Origin: Allacma fusca
Lineage: Eukaryota > Arthropoda > Collembola > Symphypleona > Sminthuridae
DNA length: 64,000 nucleotides
Direction of reading: 5' to 3'
Assembly (NCBI GenBank): GCA_947179485.1
Contig: OX359248.1
Location: 26,111,378 to 26,175,377, forward strand
This document shows positions 51,855 to 64,000 of this stretch, piece by piece (the first letter of the stretch is position 1; every line of letters starts with the position of its first letter). Under the pieces are notes generated by a model. It was not told the DNA's origin. It saw only the letters and a program-made list of their open reading frames with translations, and made no database searches. The position numbers were made by a program, and so were the translations under genes.

Positions 51855-54800
51855 TTCAGTCAGTGCTCTGCTCACATCTCCCACAATCAGTACTCTCCGC
51901 TCTCGCTGCTCACAATACTCAACTCTCACTCCTCACTACACTACACATTACACATTGCACATCAAACAAACCCTGTAGCTATATTCCATACATACAGCCA
52001 CTATATATACAAGCTCCTCTCTTGCTCTACATCTTTGGCTTCCATATGCCATATGCTTCTATATATACACACCCATGTAATGTACGTACAAAAGAGCAGA
52101 CGAAGAAGCTGATGCTGAGCTTTCAAATGTAGTAATTGGGTAAAAGCATCTGACAAAGTGCTCATCAGAGATGTTCTCGTACCCTGCGAATAGCAAGTTC
52201 TGTAACGCTTTTGTACACACCCTACGGACCCTACCTATAAAAAGGGAGCTAGGGCAAAATAAGCGCTGCTATTCACAGAGGCTAGTATGTTATAAGGGAT
52301 GGATGTATGAAATGAAGGGCGCGTGTACTCCCGGCTGCATCCTTAAGAAGGTGCTAATTTTAGAGAAAAAATTCAGAAGAGCGCGAGGTTAACAAAAATT
52401 ATAGGAAAAATAATAAGGGAGAGAAATTATTGGAGTGTGTAGGCTCACTATGGGTTTTTAATATGTTGTAAGTAATGATGGAGAAATAATGGGGTTACTT
52501 GAGAAGCGCAAAGAAATGAGTTTGTAGGGAATGATTTGATTCCGAAGGAAGGGTAGGACGGGTACCTGGGAGAGCTTTGGATTGTGGGAGGTAGTACAGG
52601 GCTTATTGTGGGATTGTGGATGTGGATGGATACCTGTATATGCATAGTGTGGTGGGATACGCAAGTGTGTAGGCATTTGATTGAGCCGTGTGTGTGTGTG
52701 CTGAGAAAATGTAGTATTTTAAGGGCCGTGGCCGTGAGGAGCTCTTCTTCCTGTGGTTCTTGTATATCGTCCAGACAGTAGACAAAAGAAGCAAAAGTGA
52801 GTTCAACTCCGTTCAGTATAGGGATTTTGTGAGAATCACAAAATATGTATGGATCGTATATGGATGAGTAATACTTACTACTAGCGCAGCAGCCTCCGTG
52901 CGTCTCGTCTCGTGTCTTATGTATGCTTATTGGATGCGTATGTCCACATGAACTCTGGAGAAATCTTTACTTAAATGTAGGTAGATAAATAGATGCATTA
53001 TCCTTGTCTTTTGTTGCCAGCTGGCCAAACTAGTTAAACTGTCCTTCAGCTTTTCATGTTTTTCAGAGATGATTGTAGCATGTTGGATTGTGGATGTACT
53101 TATATACGTTGTTGATAGGTGAGGGCATATGATGTTATTCATTTCTCTTCTCTTTCCACTGTACTTATTTGCTTGAGACATATGTATGTATGTAGTGGAG
53201 GTTCTTTTAGAATATTCTCTCTAAATGAGATTTTACCTTGTATGGATACTAGGGAATTAGATGTTTGGCAACTGGCAACCTTAGGATGTTAGTGGGTTTG
53301 ATTAAATGCTTGGAGTGTATCAGAGTGCCCCGATAGGGGAACAAGTGCTGGAGAAAGTGGAGAAACTTGGCTTTCAGTTTCCTTAATTATTTGAAACAAA
53401 TGTCACTGTGTATATAATAACTGCGGATGATACTAATTCGTTTTTCTTGTCTTTCATTCCTTGCCACTACAGCTTTTTGTCAAACTAATTGTGTTCTTTG
53501 TATTTAGTTAAGATTGTTCAAATAGGGTCATGTGGTTCAGTTTGCGAGAATCTTTTCGGGGTTTTAAAGTGAAGCCAAATGTTTGTTGCTACTTGTTTTT
53601 ACTTGCTGTCTAGTATGGGCGTAGAAAATTATTGTTTTAAACAGGAGGTTCTACAAAGCGGGATAGTAAATTCATTGATAAAAGTATATCGTTTGGTAGG
53701 AATTTATTTCGATTGGAATTTCTGCTTCAAATGATCCTTATACTGATCATGAGCTTGATTCAACTATACAGCAACAGTAGCATTACTACTACTTATTTAC
53801 TTTGTCAATACTTTTTGCAACAGTATTAAGATAAATAATAATAATTATTACTATGTGCTGTCTGCTGATCATGTTTTAATTAAGTACCTGGTGTTGATGT
53901 TTGTTATCTTTTCTATTAATTTTGACAATTCGGAATATTAGATACATTTATGTTTTGTATTTATGATTGTCATAAATATGATGTGATATATGATATCCAT
54001 TTGCCTGTTCAAGACAGTAGCAATTAGCAACGATGAAGGAAGAAAGTAGTAGTTTATTATTGTTGCTTTCTTCCAATGAAAAACTGTCTTTGAAAATTGG
54101 TTTAAGGTAAACCTCTACAAAAACTGCAGGTACTTACTTACCTGGAATCATTCTATATTGAAGATGAAACTATGTAGTTCTAAAATTTATTTAGCAAATT
54201 TATTGCTCAAGCAAAGATAATAGATTTTTGAAATTTAGTTTGTATAAAAGAAAAGGTGAAGCAATGAAAACGATTGTCAGACCGCTGTAAATTATCACCA
54301 TTTTGGATATTAGTTTTTGGGCGCCTCTATCTCAAGATGTAAACAATGCTGACGTATCGCGGCAGTGTTAATTTGTATGATGGTCGAAAGCAAGAAAGAC
54401 ATTTCGGAAAAAATTCAATTAAATTATATTTCCTAGTGAAATGTATGTATCTACTTATTTGCTTTAGTTCCCATGACTGGTAAAAACAGGAAGCAAGGTT
54501 GGGGAAATTCAGCCTAAGGTGTGATTGTAACTAAGATTTAATTATTATTATACAGAGGAATTTCTAATGTTGCAATTTTTTCGTAGACGGTCATAAAAAC
54601 ATTTCCAAAACACTTGCCTGGTAGAGTTTCATGGATATTTAATGCAGTAAACTCTAGCTATATCAGAGCGATCTTAAAGAGAAAACTGCCTAAATGTAAG
54701 GATGGATTTGTAAAGTCCCGGCACAATGTCTACTGTATATAGTTACATGCATAAGATCACACTTTGTTAATTAATAATTGAAAATATGTTAACAAGCCCT

Positions 54801-55041
54801 ATATATGTAGTGGGATTTTTCCTATAAGATTATCAAGTCCTAATTTATCCAATATCCCTTTTAGAGCGAGTTGTTGTAGCATCTTATTTCATCATCCTAA
54901 TTGTAAGTAAGTATGGAAGTTTTTGGAAGTTTTTTAAAATAAAAATATAATACAGATGGGTCTTTTGCTCTTTGTTATTATCTCCTATGAATTTCGTGTA
55001 ATCCCTTAAAGCACTAGCTCGATGTATCTGTATATGTGTAT
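51855..55041. other. Gene-free DNA between two hAT-type elements
   Basis: No exon, RNA gene or further transposon end recognised in 3.2 kb. Short frames here have no domain signature. Confidence 0.4.
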
Positions 55042-55820
55042 TAGAGCGTCTCGGGCGGTTAAAATTTACGGGTAAACCCGTAAAAAGCCCAAATACGGGT
55101 AAAAATTATTACGCTTGACTGGTTACGGGCAGGTACGGTCCTTTCAACGCGGTGAAAAAAACCGTAAAAGCAGAGGGAAAAATTCCATGAATGTTGCATG
55201 CAGGATCAGCGGTTGTGAATGTATGTGTATGTACATACACTTAAATACATTGAAAGAATTTCAAACGTTTGTAATTTTACCATTAAAACAGCACGATTTC
55301 TTGTGCTGGACTTCTAGCAATTATTGTTTTATTGCACTCCTGCCTTTGTTATTTACTAGTACTAGTTTCATTTCGTTATTCATTGCTGGGGAAAATTCCA
55401 TTTTGTCTAGAAGATCAATCCTACTAATAATTCACGTATTGGTAATGAGTATCCAGAATTTACTATTGCAATAAATTCAGGAAAAACACAAGAAGTGCTA
55501 ACCAAATCCGAAATGAGTGCAGGAATATTTTTAGCAGGCCAAGGAGGGACATAAACTCTGGCCAAACATAATTGTAAGAATTCTGCAGTGGAAGCAACCC
55601 CAGGCTACCAATTTCATTCAAAAAAAGTCGGAAGTGCAAATTTGAATGAGCAAATATTTTGGGTCTAGCTAAGGGTTTACAAGCTGAACTGGTATTTAAG
55701 GGTGGGCTGCGAGCTTTTTTAAATTTTGTAGTCTATTTTTATTGTTGAACTTCATTTTCGGGCTGGGCGGGCACGGGTAAATATTTACTTGCCTAAAATA
55801 TCCCACAGGGAGATGCTCTA
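55042..55820. mobile_element. hAT-type non-autonomous element (779 bp)
   Basis: Begins TAGAGCGTCTC and ends GAGATGCTCTA, an 11-bp inverted repeat with one mismatch. The exact 8-bp duplication ATGTGTAT lies at 55034-55041 and 55821-55828. Subterminal repeats of ACGGGTAAA and its complement occur near both ends (several within 55074-55100, one near 55772). No transposase frame; a 119-codon frame inside it is not recognisable. Confidence 0.85.
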
Positions 55821-55828
55821 ATGTGTAT

Positions 55829-57966
55829 GTAGGATTTTCCACGAGTTGGTCTAAACTTTCCGTTTTTTCTTCAAAATCGTGATCTGAATATTGAAAACCA
55901 GTCTAGTGAAATCAAAATTTGATTTGGGGTTCACTTAAAATAAAGGTTAGGTTAAAATATCTTTTGTTAGATTGTATTAAAACAGTAAATCCGCAGATGC
56001 TAATCACGGTATATTTTTTAGAAAATATTTTGGCGAATATTTTTAGTACATTTAATGGGCTTTTGAACATAACCTAAAAAGACACGAAACAAGTTTGAAG
56101 AAATTTGTTTGAGGAACGCAAATTAAGAAATTGTGGAGAATTCTCGGATGGTGTCAGTGTATCAAGGAGCACCTGGCCAAAAATACCAGTGGGTTTCGCC
56201 CCCTGGTCGCGCAAGGGCATCACTCGGGCGCGAAGGGTAGTGGCATCATTAAAACACAATGAATAATACAGTATTACAATGTCTAAATTCTGGATGTACT
56301 ATTGATCTATACTGTAATGATGCAGTAATGACACACTATTAATGATGCACTACAGTATTAACATAAATTATTTTAAGCTCTCGAGCACTTGTTTTGCTTG
56401 ACCCCAAGGTTCCCAATTGTTCGATGATTTAGATGAGTACAGGTTCTAAAGACAGAACTTAATATGACAGGTATTGCATATTCAGATTCAGATTTATTAG
56501 ACCTCTTTTCACATCCAAATCACCCATATACAAAGCTTATCAAATAAATTAGAGCGTTGCCAGGAAGTATCCCTATAAATGCAATTATGAATAAATTTGA
56601 ACATATCACAAATAAGACCTTTGGAAGGGTTTTTGAACAATGATAGGAGAGATATCTCGGAGTAAAAGCCACTAATATGGTATTTCCCAAGGAGCGACTT
56701 TCTTGGGGGTCATACAAACGACACATTGATTGGAGTTAAAGTAAGTCGTTCTGTTCGTGCAGGTCACAATCAATGCAAAAGTCAGGAGATGAGAGTTTAT
56801 GTTTCACCCTGGTTGTATATAGTGTATCGGAGTGCAACCTTATGTTGGCCGTCAGGTATCTATATGTTTGGGAAAGGGATTTGGTAAGGTATTCTGAAGT
56901 GGTGAAATAGATTTAATAAATTTATACGTTGAAATGAATGAGGATGCGCTAATTCTGTCAATAAATGAGTCGAGAATTCCAGCCATTATGTGTTCAAAAA
57001 ACCCTGCAAGATATTGTGCTGATTGGAATTCCAAAACTGCAGGGAAACCATACCTGTATAGGGTATCCCTTATAAACTTCGTACACGATTTAATAGGGCT
57101 ATTGGGCGGATCCGAGTAAATCTTGAACCAAAATCTAAGTGACCATTTGATAACCTGGTAGAAAACTTTGATCCTACATGTATTTCATATGATGCTCTAG
57201 CGTTATCTAACGGAATCGGTCTCAAATAAATCTTAGGATTTCAGTAATTGCTTTGGTAAATTACACCTGAATAATTATATTTATGATAGTCATATACTTA
57301 TATATACATGCAAGAAACCAACAAAAGTTTTTGAACGATTTTATATTCTCAAGATTGAGACGCCATTCTTTCCCGTGGCTTTATAGATATAGCTTCCAGG
57401 CTATCTGAGCAATGAGATCTACTTTATTTGTTTAAGCTTTATAAAGTCCGAACTTAGGAAAACATATAAATGTTATGTCAGGTAATAAAAGTAGCATATA
57501 TTTATGTATACGTACGTAGTATTAAGTGAATACGGTGGCGATGTAATTATGCTATATGATAATTCTAACTTATGTACTTTACTAACGTTTGTGAGGAAGA
57601 ATGTTAATAGGAATTGAAAATATTGGTAATATGGTGTTGGGGGGTGGTATACACATACATACATAAAAATTTGCTTATGTCCAATATGACGATCATAATC
57701 CTACTCAAACTTATCAGTCTATAATGAATCATAATTGCACAGTATGGTGTTACTATGATTATACAGTTATTTTGACTTGGATCCCCCTTTACTGATCAGA
57801 ATCTTTGAGGTGAAGAATGTCTAACGTAAAAATCCTTAATCCTACCAACTTAATTCCCAGCATGGGGGGGGCGACTTTTGACTTAGCCAATTAGCCTCTC
57901 ATATCTGCGAAGTTTCCAACCGAAAATGCTTTAAGATTCTTAATCTATAAGACCAATTTAAGTACT
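55829..57966. other. Gene-free DNA, nothing recognised
   Basis: Several short open frames lie at about 56.0-57.2 kb, none with a domain I can name. Degraded transposon sequence is possible but not supported. Confidence 0.4.
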
Positions 57967-58248
57967 CTTACCATCAGAGGTGTCCATTTGAAAACACCTT
58001 CGTTCATCCTTCAGAAGGAGAACCGTTTACAATTACCCGTTCCTTCATCGTTCCGTAAAATGAAGCCTTCTGAATGTTTATCCTTCCTTCGCCCTTCCTT
58101 CATTCAAAACCATGCTATAATCCTTCCTTCAGCCTTCAAAAATTATTTAAATTCCTTCATGCTTCGGGTATCATGCTGCCTTTGTGATATAAATGTTTCA
58201 GAATAACGTTAAGCCGACCCGCCAGAAAAATAGTTTTCAGTTGAGTAA

Positions 58249-59379
58249 CGCACTCTAAAAACTCCGGACTGAACTTAATCATGGCCGGTAGGATTTTTAA
58301 ATCCCAGCAGGAAGAATATGCACACGTATCATGGCCAGGAAGTATTTGATCTTGCTATGCATACTAGTAAAAATTCAATCCCAACAGGAATAATATATTC
58401 TTGTATAGTTCAAGCATGCCTGGCGTAACTTGGAATTAATGCTGTAAGCATAGTTGAATTATGGATGCTTGCAGGATTAAAATAGGAATGTATGAACCCT
58501 TATACCAAACCTAGCCGTCCAACAAATCATCTTGTATTTGAAAGCCATCCAACATCATTTTAAACGGTTTCCCATGATCAAAGTAAAGATAGGTATCTGA
58601 TGGGGACACATCTGTATCAGCAGAAATTTCGAGGTAAGAAATATCTAGTACATAACTAATTATATTCACAACATGTTTGGTATATGTATGTATATCTATA
58701 AAACGGTACGATGGTTAATTTTATGAATAAACTTAAACAATTCACAGCTAAATGATATATATTTATATTATTATTTATAAATTTGTATATTTGCATGATC
58801 CTAAAAATTATTGAAATTATTTCGTAGCTGTGAGTTTTTTGTGTTTATTCATAATATTTAACATCGTACCGTTGTATATACATACATTCAAGCATGCTGT
58901 GAATATAATTACTTATGAACTTGATATTTCTTACCTTTAAATTTCTGCTGGTACAGATGTGTCACTTCAGGTCCTCCAAAACTGAATCCATAGTGGAAAA
59001 ATTCATTCTGGATCCCGAATAACTAATTGGTATTCTTTCAAAAGTTATCAAAAACTGATCAGCTTTGCTAAGCATGTCTTCACACTTGGCAGCCATTACT
59101 AGCATGCTTTTAATGCATACCCAATATAAATGTAACGGTCACTGAAAATGTTCGTGCATGCAGGAACACTTTGCTGCCGGAAAATCCATGATGTAATCCT
59201 GAGTGCAGAAAGAAATTTTATTTGACCTGCCCGGACTGAGAATGTACAAGATGACATTTAACTTGCAATGCAAGCATAAATTCATCCCTCGTTTTCCGGA
59301 TTAAAGGATGAATTTAATTCAGAATCGGCATAATTCTGTTTCATCCTGCATATGGTGTTACCGGAGTTTTTAGAGTGCG
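58249..59379. mobile_element. Inner element with CGCACTC ends (1.1 kb)
   Basis: A perfect 19-bp inverted repeat, CGCACTCTAAAAACTCCGG, marks both ends. If the ends are taken as CACTC...GAGTG, the flanking CG dinucleotides could be a 2-bp duplication, as in CACTA-like elements; this is tentative. It is inserted in the hAT-type element and itself contains a palindromic repeat (58605-58963). No coding capacity seen. Confidence 0.65.
58605..58963. repeat. Innermost foldback repeat (359 bp)
   Basis: Two arms of about 150 bp form an imperfect palindrome: GACACATCTGTA on the left against TACAGATGTGTC on the right, with matching inner sequence such as GGTAAGAAATATC and CGGTACGATG. It looks like a foldback MITE. 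No target duplication was identified. Confidence 0.7.
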
Positions 59380-59654
59380 GTGTACGTACGTACATGAACT
59401 TAAGTTACGGAAGAATTTTGCCTAAAATATAGTAGATGGAATTGCAAGTTCCAGCGGCGTTCGAAGGCGTAAAAACAACATGTTCCTTCACATTCCATTA
59501 TTTCTGCAAAGAGCAGAAGCCTTCGTTCAGCCTTCGTTTCCTTTCCAGCCTTCCTTCCCTTCCCTTCATAATTGTCGAAGATAACGCTTCATTCGTTCAA
59601 AGAAGCCTTCTCTGAAGGAAATCCTTCGAAGGATGGACACCTCTGACTTACCAT

Positions 59655-61064
59655 GAAATCAAGGGCGCATTGTATGTACATAATTCGCGTGTTTCATGCA
59701 ATACAATGCATCATACAATGGCCTTTGACCTGTCGAAACTCCGTAACTACTACCTTCCAGGATAACTTTCTTTTGGATTCCTAGGGTACCGAAATTGCCC
59801 ATTGCACTTTTGCAATTTTCATCGAAACTGAATACGGTTGGAAAGCTTGACTTATTCCTGGTCCTCGTATTTTTCTCATAGTGACTCAACGTTTAACATT
59901 GCAGCACAGCGGTAGCCAATAGCCAATACAAGCATGCAGTAATTAATATAAGAATGGCATAGATGCAATATGGGACTCCCTGTGAAAACTCCAAATGTTA
60001 TTGCGTTTGTTACTCACTATCAGTAGAGTCATGGAACTACAGTACCAGGTGTTATTGGTCCATTACCCAGGACTAGGACCCAGGTTATGATTATATATGG
60101 AGCTGACTAAATACGCTTCATTTCAAATTTCAAGTACATGAACAGTTTAAAGATGCTGATACAGATACTATGATGAAAAATCTTAAAGTAAGTATAATTT
60201 TTTGCCACAATTAATTGCAAATGTAAAACTACTTCCAGTAGTTCTATAGATACGGCAGAATATATGTCACCACAAAAGTGCATATAATTATCAATCATTT
60301 TAATTCCAATTGGGCACTGAGAACAGCGTCACAGGGTTTGGGCTTAGTTTGGATTGTGAAACAACAATAAGAAAAATCGAAACTTTTTGGTTCTACACTA
60401 TTAATCACTACGTTTCAACAGAAATAGTTTTATTGGTATAGGCTCTTTAACGGAACCAGCGTAACGCGGTTATTTTTACTTACAACAGTCTATATAATCA
60501 CTACATAATTTTATAATTGTATTGTACGTTGGGCGTGACATACAAAACTACTATTTATTGCACAATACACATACCGACGTATCAGTTCCTCACCTCTCGA
60601 CTCATATAAAACAAGTAGTTGTTTCTGCTAAACATAAGAAATATAACCAGTACTTTTCAAAAATAATAATTAATAACTACTATTAAATACATAAACTAGC
60701 GCGTACAAAAACATTCGACGGGAATAATCATTGACTACTGTATATTCGCAGGAGCATCAATTTGAAAATGATAGTGCATAACTCTTTTGTTATTTGATAA
60801 AGTGTAAATGGAAGAAGAAACAAACCTACACATATGAAAGTAATTAAAAAATAGAAAGCATCTCATAGGAGCACTTTCTTCGACTAACGTACATAAAAAA
60901 TTGAGTATTTCAGGTGAGATAGCCTACATGTACAGGTGTATTGGAAGAAAAGGCCACGAATTAGTAGATACACATTAAGATTTTGAAGAAAATTAATCCA
61001 TTATTGCTAACATAAATAGTTATTATAGAGCTATATAACACTGATAAATATAATTTAGAAAGAC
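59655..61064. other. Intergenic flank and 3' region of Mios
   Basis: AT-rich. The right end probably includes the Mios 3' untranslated region. Nothing else recognised. Confidence 0.45.
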
Positions 61065-64000
61065 TTATACCGGGAAATCGATAACTTTATCTAGAGTCAT
61101 ACATTTGCAGGAACATCCAGTTACCGGACATTCAATCTGATTTCTGAAAATAAAAAAATATGGTTAAAAAGAATATATTTGATTTCAGGGGAAAACTTTA
61201 TATGAATAAGTATACATACTGAAACCATTGCTGCAGGTGGGCTGTATGTCCCCCATGTCTACATGTCTGACACCAAGTGTACCAAGAAAGAGCCTCCGGA
61301 GAGGTTCCAGTTTTATGGGGATCAAAGATTGGTTCGGTTGCACTAGCTAAAATCGTTCCCATATGTAAAAGACAAATAGCACATCGCGGTAGAGGCTTTC
61401 GGCAACTTGGACAGCAGGAAGACTACAATTAAAATAAACATGGTACAGACATAACAGCACGGTCAATTTTGATACTACTTGAATTATTGGTGTTATATTT
61501 TTCTTACCTTAACTTTTGCATTAGTTGTTGTGAACCTATTAAAAAGCTGGTTACTTCTATTAAGTCCTCCGAAACCAGCTGGAGATATGTTTTTACCACA
61601 AAAGTTACATGATATTGTTACCTCCGGAGGCGATATCAATAAAGGATTATTTGTATTCTTTACAATATCAAACTCGGCTCGCTGTTCCCAAAGTTTCCAC
61701 GAGTCTAGCAGCTCTCTATTGTTATCCCAACGTGTAAGAGCAACGTACAAAGACACAATCTTATTTATTTATATCAAATAAATACAATTACCTGTAGCGC
61801 TCAATCCAAAACTGCAACTGCGGACTCGAGGGAATGTCAGCAGCCATTGTTCTGATAGCAAGCAATGAAACTGTTTGCACATCTCCTGTAATATCAAGGT
61901 ATCTCTGCAGCAGCGGAATTGCCTGCGGAGTCATTCCTGAAAAATTTCGAGGGTGAGATCGCAGGACATACTATCGAAACAGAATCACGCAAAAAAAGCA
62001 TACCTGTTAAAAGGATCCCATCTAGATTTCCTGTCTTTACCATTTCATTTGTAAGCTCTTGTAAGAAAGTCACTAATTTTGAATCGGACAAGAATGAGCA
62101 AGCAAACCCTACCCGATCTGCTACCGATAATCCTTTTTCATTCTGAAATGTAAACGAAGTATCTCTTACCAATGCGAGAAAGCATAAGCCTCACATGTGG
62201 TGTATTTTTAAAATAACAAGAAATTACCAAAATAGTTTCGTAGCTCGTATCAGCTTCAGTTAAAAAAGCAAAAATAGCACGGACGTACGGGTCGTCTAGG
62301 TTAGGACAACTAGTCTGAGCCATCTCCCTCCATAGAGAATTTTTTTCATCTGAAAATCCAGCGATGGCCATACCAATAATAGAATGCCCAGACTCATTAA
62401 GTATTCGGATAGCTTGACGTAGCTTCAAATGAAATAGTGAAAGCGCCGCTCGTCTTGTTGATGACCCCGATAAATCGTTCAGATCTGATCCCCAGCCACA
62501 AATTTGTTGTGCAAAAGCTCTTTCTTCGCTTCTACAAGCACAAAAAAACACAATTTTCAGGATTCAAATTGTCCGAGGGAAAAAATGATTACGTATGGAT
62601 AATGCAATAAATTTTATACAGTTGAAAACCCAAATACAAAGATTACTGATTATACCTATACGTTTTACTGCTATGCATTTCAAACGAGTTATTGTGAATC
62701 ACGTCAGACTTCAAAGGTACACTTGGCTGTCCAGTAAGAGAATCAAGTTTTAATGCTGTTCTCGCACCAGGGAATTTTACATTACCAACTGAAGGTACCC
62801 TATATTTTTCCTTGTCCGTCAATATTCGGCAGTAATCTAACCACTCCCACAGTGTAAGTAAATCCACATCCTCTTCCACGAATCTTGCATTATCTTTCAA
62901 AGAGGTCTATAAACGGAACAATAGTAGCAATGTAATAATATATTACAGATTACAAGCTGTTTACATAAATACCCGAGACAAAGGTAAAATATTCTCAAAA
63001 ACCTTAAGCCCATATCCTGCGTTAGCTCTGTACTTCATTTTGATAGATATGTCATCAAGAGTTGCGTAAATTCCGTCCGTATTGTCTATAAACTGAATGA
63101 TCTTCTTCCCATTTGACCAGCCCAGCTTTGATGTAGATGACCAATTTAAAGTAACTCGTTCAAACACGGTCGAATTTCTTAAATATCCTGTATAAATTTT
63201 ACTTTTAAAAACCTGACACCATGAAAATAATGGATAAGCCATCTTGGGAATGATTGAAAATTACCAGCTAATGTTACAGTAGTAATTAAATTCTCTTCTG
63301 CAGGGTGCCATGAAAACGCTGAAAGTGCGGTGAATCCTCCTGCAGTGGGAGTTTCAGCAGAGTAAACTGGAGTAAGCCTTCTTTCCAAAACGGTTGGGTC
63401 CCCTTCTTCAGTAGATAGTGTGGCATGATGAACATCATGAAGAGTTATAAAAGAACTTTCCTTTTCCAAACAGGCTAACAGACCAGACCTAAATCGGAGG
63501 CAACAATTTCATGATATTACACTACCATTTATGCATAAAAATACAATAAACTGTCAACATTTATCCGTTGCAGTTGCAGGGTAGTTCTGTTACCTCGTAG
63601 GACTCCATCCAATTTTAACTATAGGTTTCGCATGATTTATGCATACAAATGGCTTTTCAAAATTTCGTATATCCCAAACAAAAACTTGATTATCAGCATA
63701 AGATGCAACCCTGTTACTTCCATCAACACAAATACCATATATTGCTTTCGTGGACGCAGTGCTACCCAACTTTGGCTGGGAATCTGAAAACGCAAAACAG
63801 AAGGATTTTCCTTGTACCCGCAATTAAGCAAATTTAGATTCAAAGTACTTCTCAGATATTCATTCATATTACACAACTTTTACAAATCATACTAATTACC
63901 TCTCAAGTCATAATGTCGAATGTGTTTTCCATTCATTCCCACCAACAAAGTTTTTGACTGAACCCATGCTATTGAATGTGCGGTTTCGGAATTTCCCAGC
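61065..64000 (-). CDS. Mios: Mios (missing oocyte homologue), GATOR2 subunit, 5' end outside window
   Basis: Eleven exons seen: 63900-64000 (cut by the window edge), 63594-63783, 63265-63488, 62973-63187, 62656-62906, 62228-62531, 62004-62142, 61792-61936, 61508-61715, 61220-61422 and 61065-61143, giving 685 residues. GATOR2 at the lysosome opposes GATOR1 and so promotes amino-acid activation of TORC1. WD40 repeats come first (V-W-D-I-R-N-F-E-K-P; W-S-P-T-R; F-S-W-H-P). An alpha-solenoid follows, with family-typical R-Q-A-I-R-I-L-N-E, S-D-E-K-N-S-L-W-R-E-M and G-N-L-D-G-I-L-L-T-G. The C terminus is Cys/His-rich (C-N-F-C-G-K; C-C-P-S-C-R-K-P-L-P-R-C-A-I-C; W-C-Q-T-C-R-H-G-G-H; C-P-V-T-G-C-S-C-K-C). 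Human MIOS has 875 residues, so roughly the first 190 are missing here. All frames join cleanly. Confidence 0.94.

Larger units (their letters stand above)
57975..59646. mobile_element. hAT-type element, outer shell of a transposon nest
   Basis: Begins CAGAGGTGTCCAT and ends ATGGACACCTCTGA. The direct duplication CTTACCAT lies at 57967-57974 and 59647-59654. Reading the extra terminal A as part of a T/A pair instead gives a 7-bp duplication. CAGAGGTGTCCA-type ends are common in hAT elements. Both subterminal regions are rich in CCTTC and its complement GAAGG. A second element occupies 58249-59379 inside it. Confidence 0.8.

Noticed and set aside
55115-55474. 119-codon plus-strand frame
   Set aside because: Lies wholly inside a hAT-type element and shows no transposase or other domain.
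56074-57119. Cluster of short frames that might be degraded transposon coding sequence
   Set aside because: No motif of a reverse transcriptase, transposase or other known enzyme could be pointed to.

Overview
This is a nuclear window from an arthropod. The evidence is a Rebers-Riddiford (RR-1) cuticle protein gene, AT-rich non-coding DNA, GT-AG introns of about 50 bp to 14 kb, and many small non-autonomous DNA transposons. A hexapod such as a springtail or insect is my guess, but nothing here fixes the order. I found no retroviral or LTR element, tRNA, rRNA or CRISPR array.

Layout. 0.4-1.4 kb (-): RR-1 cuticle protein with TATA box. 3.1-6.0 kb and 7.1-10.3 kb (-): two tandem polypeptide GalNAc-transferase genes with the same ten-exon structure, plus a relic of a third last exon at 2.2-2.3 kb. 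12.3-15.2 kb (+): AT-hook and C2H2 zinc-finger nuclear protein whose introns are all phase 1. 18.3-20.0 kb (-): SINA/SIAH-type RING E3 ligase, probably with a GC-AG intron. 20.3-24.1 kb: transposon cluster holding a Mutator-like foldback MITE, a 2.4 kb hAT-type element with a 39-bp minisatellite made of AGGTCA direct repeats, and a 157-bp hAT-type MITE. 25.8-26.5 kb (-): small unrecognised single-pass membrane protein. 27.6-43.6 kb (-): Hsc70-interacting protein (Hip/ST13), whose 14 kb intron contains a complete eleven-exon sarcalumenin gene on the other strand (34.0-41.2 kb). 44.5-45.7 kb (+): intronless, unrecognised, His- and Pro-rich protein. 46.0-46.3 kb (-): small possible membrane ORF. 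47.8-49.4 kb (-): SS18, a BAF-complex subunit. 50.4-59.7 kb: gene-free and rich in hAT-type elements, including a three-level nest at 58.0-59.65 kb. 61.1-64.0 kb (-): 3' two-thirds of Mios, a GATOR2 subunit, running off the right edge.

The host genes do not form a pathway; they are ordinary conserved neighbours. Exon models were built by hand and all joined reading frames close. Exon boundaries are therefore well supported, except the Siah-like exon 3 donor and the sarcalumenin exon 5 acceptor. Five elements have 8-bp target duplications and one has 9 bp, all read directly from the sequence. No clear new biological system was found. The best leads are the AGGTCA array, the nested transposons, the Hip/sarcalumenin nesting and the modular phase-1 exons.
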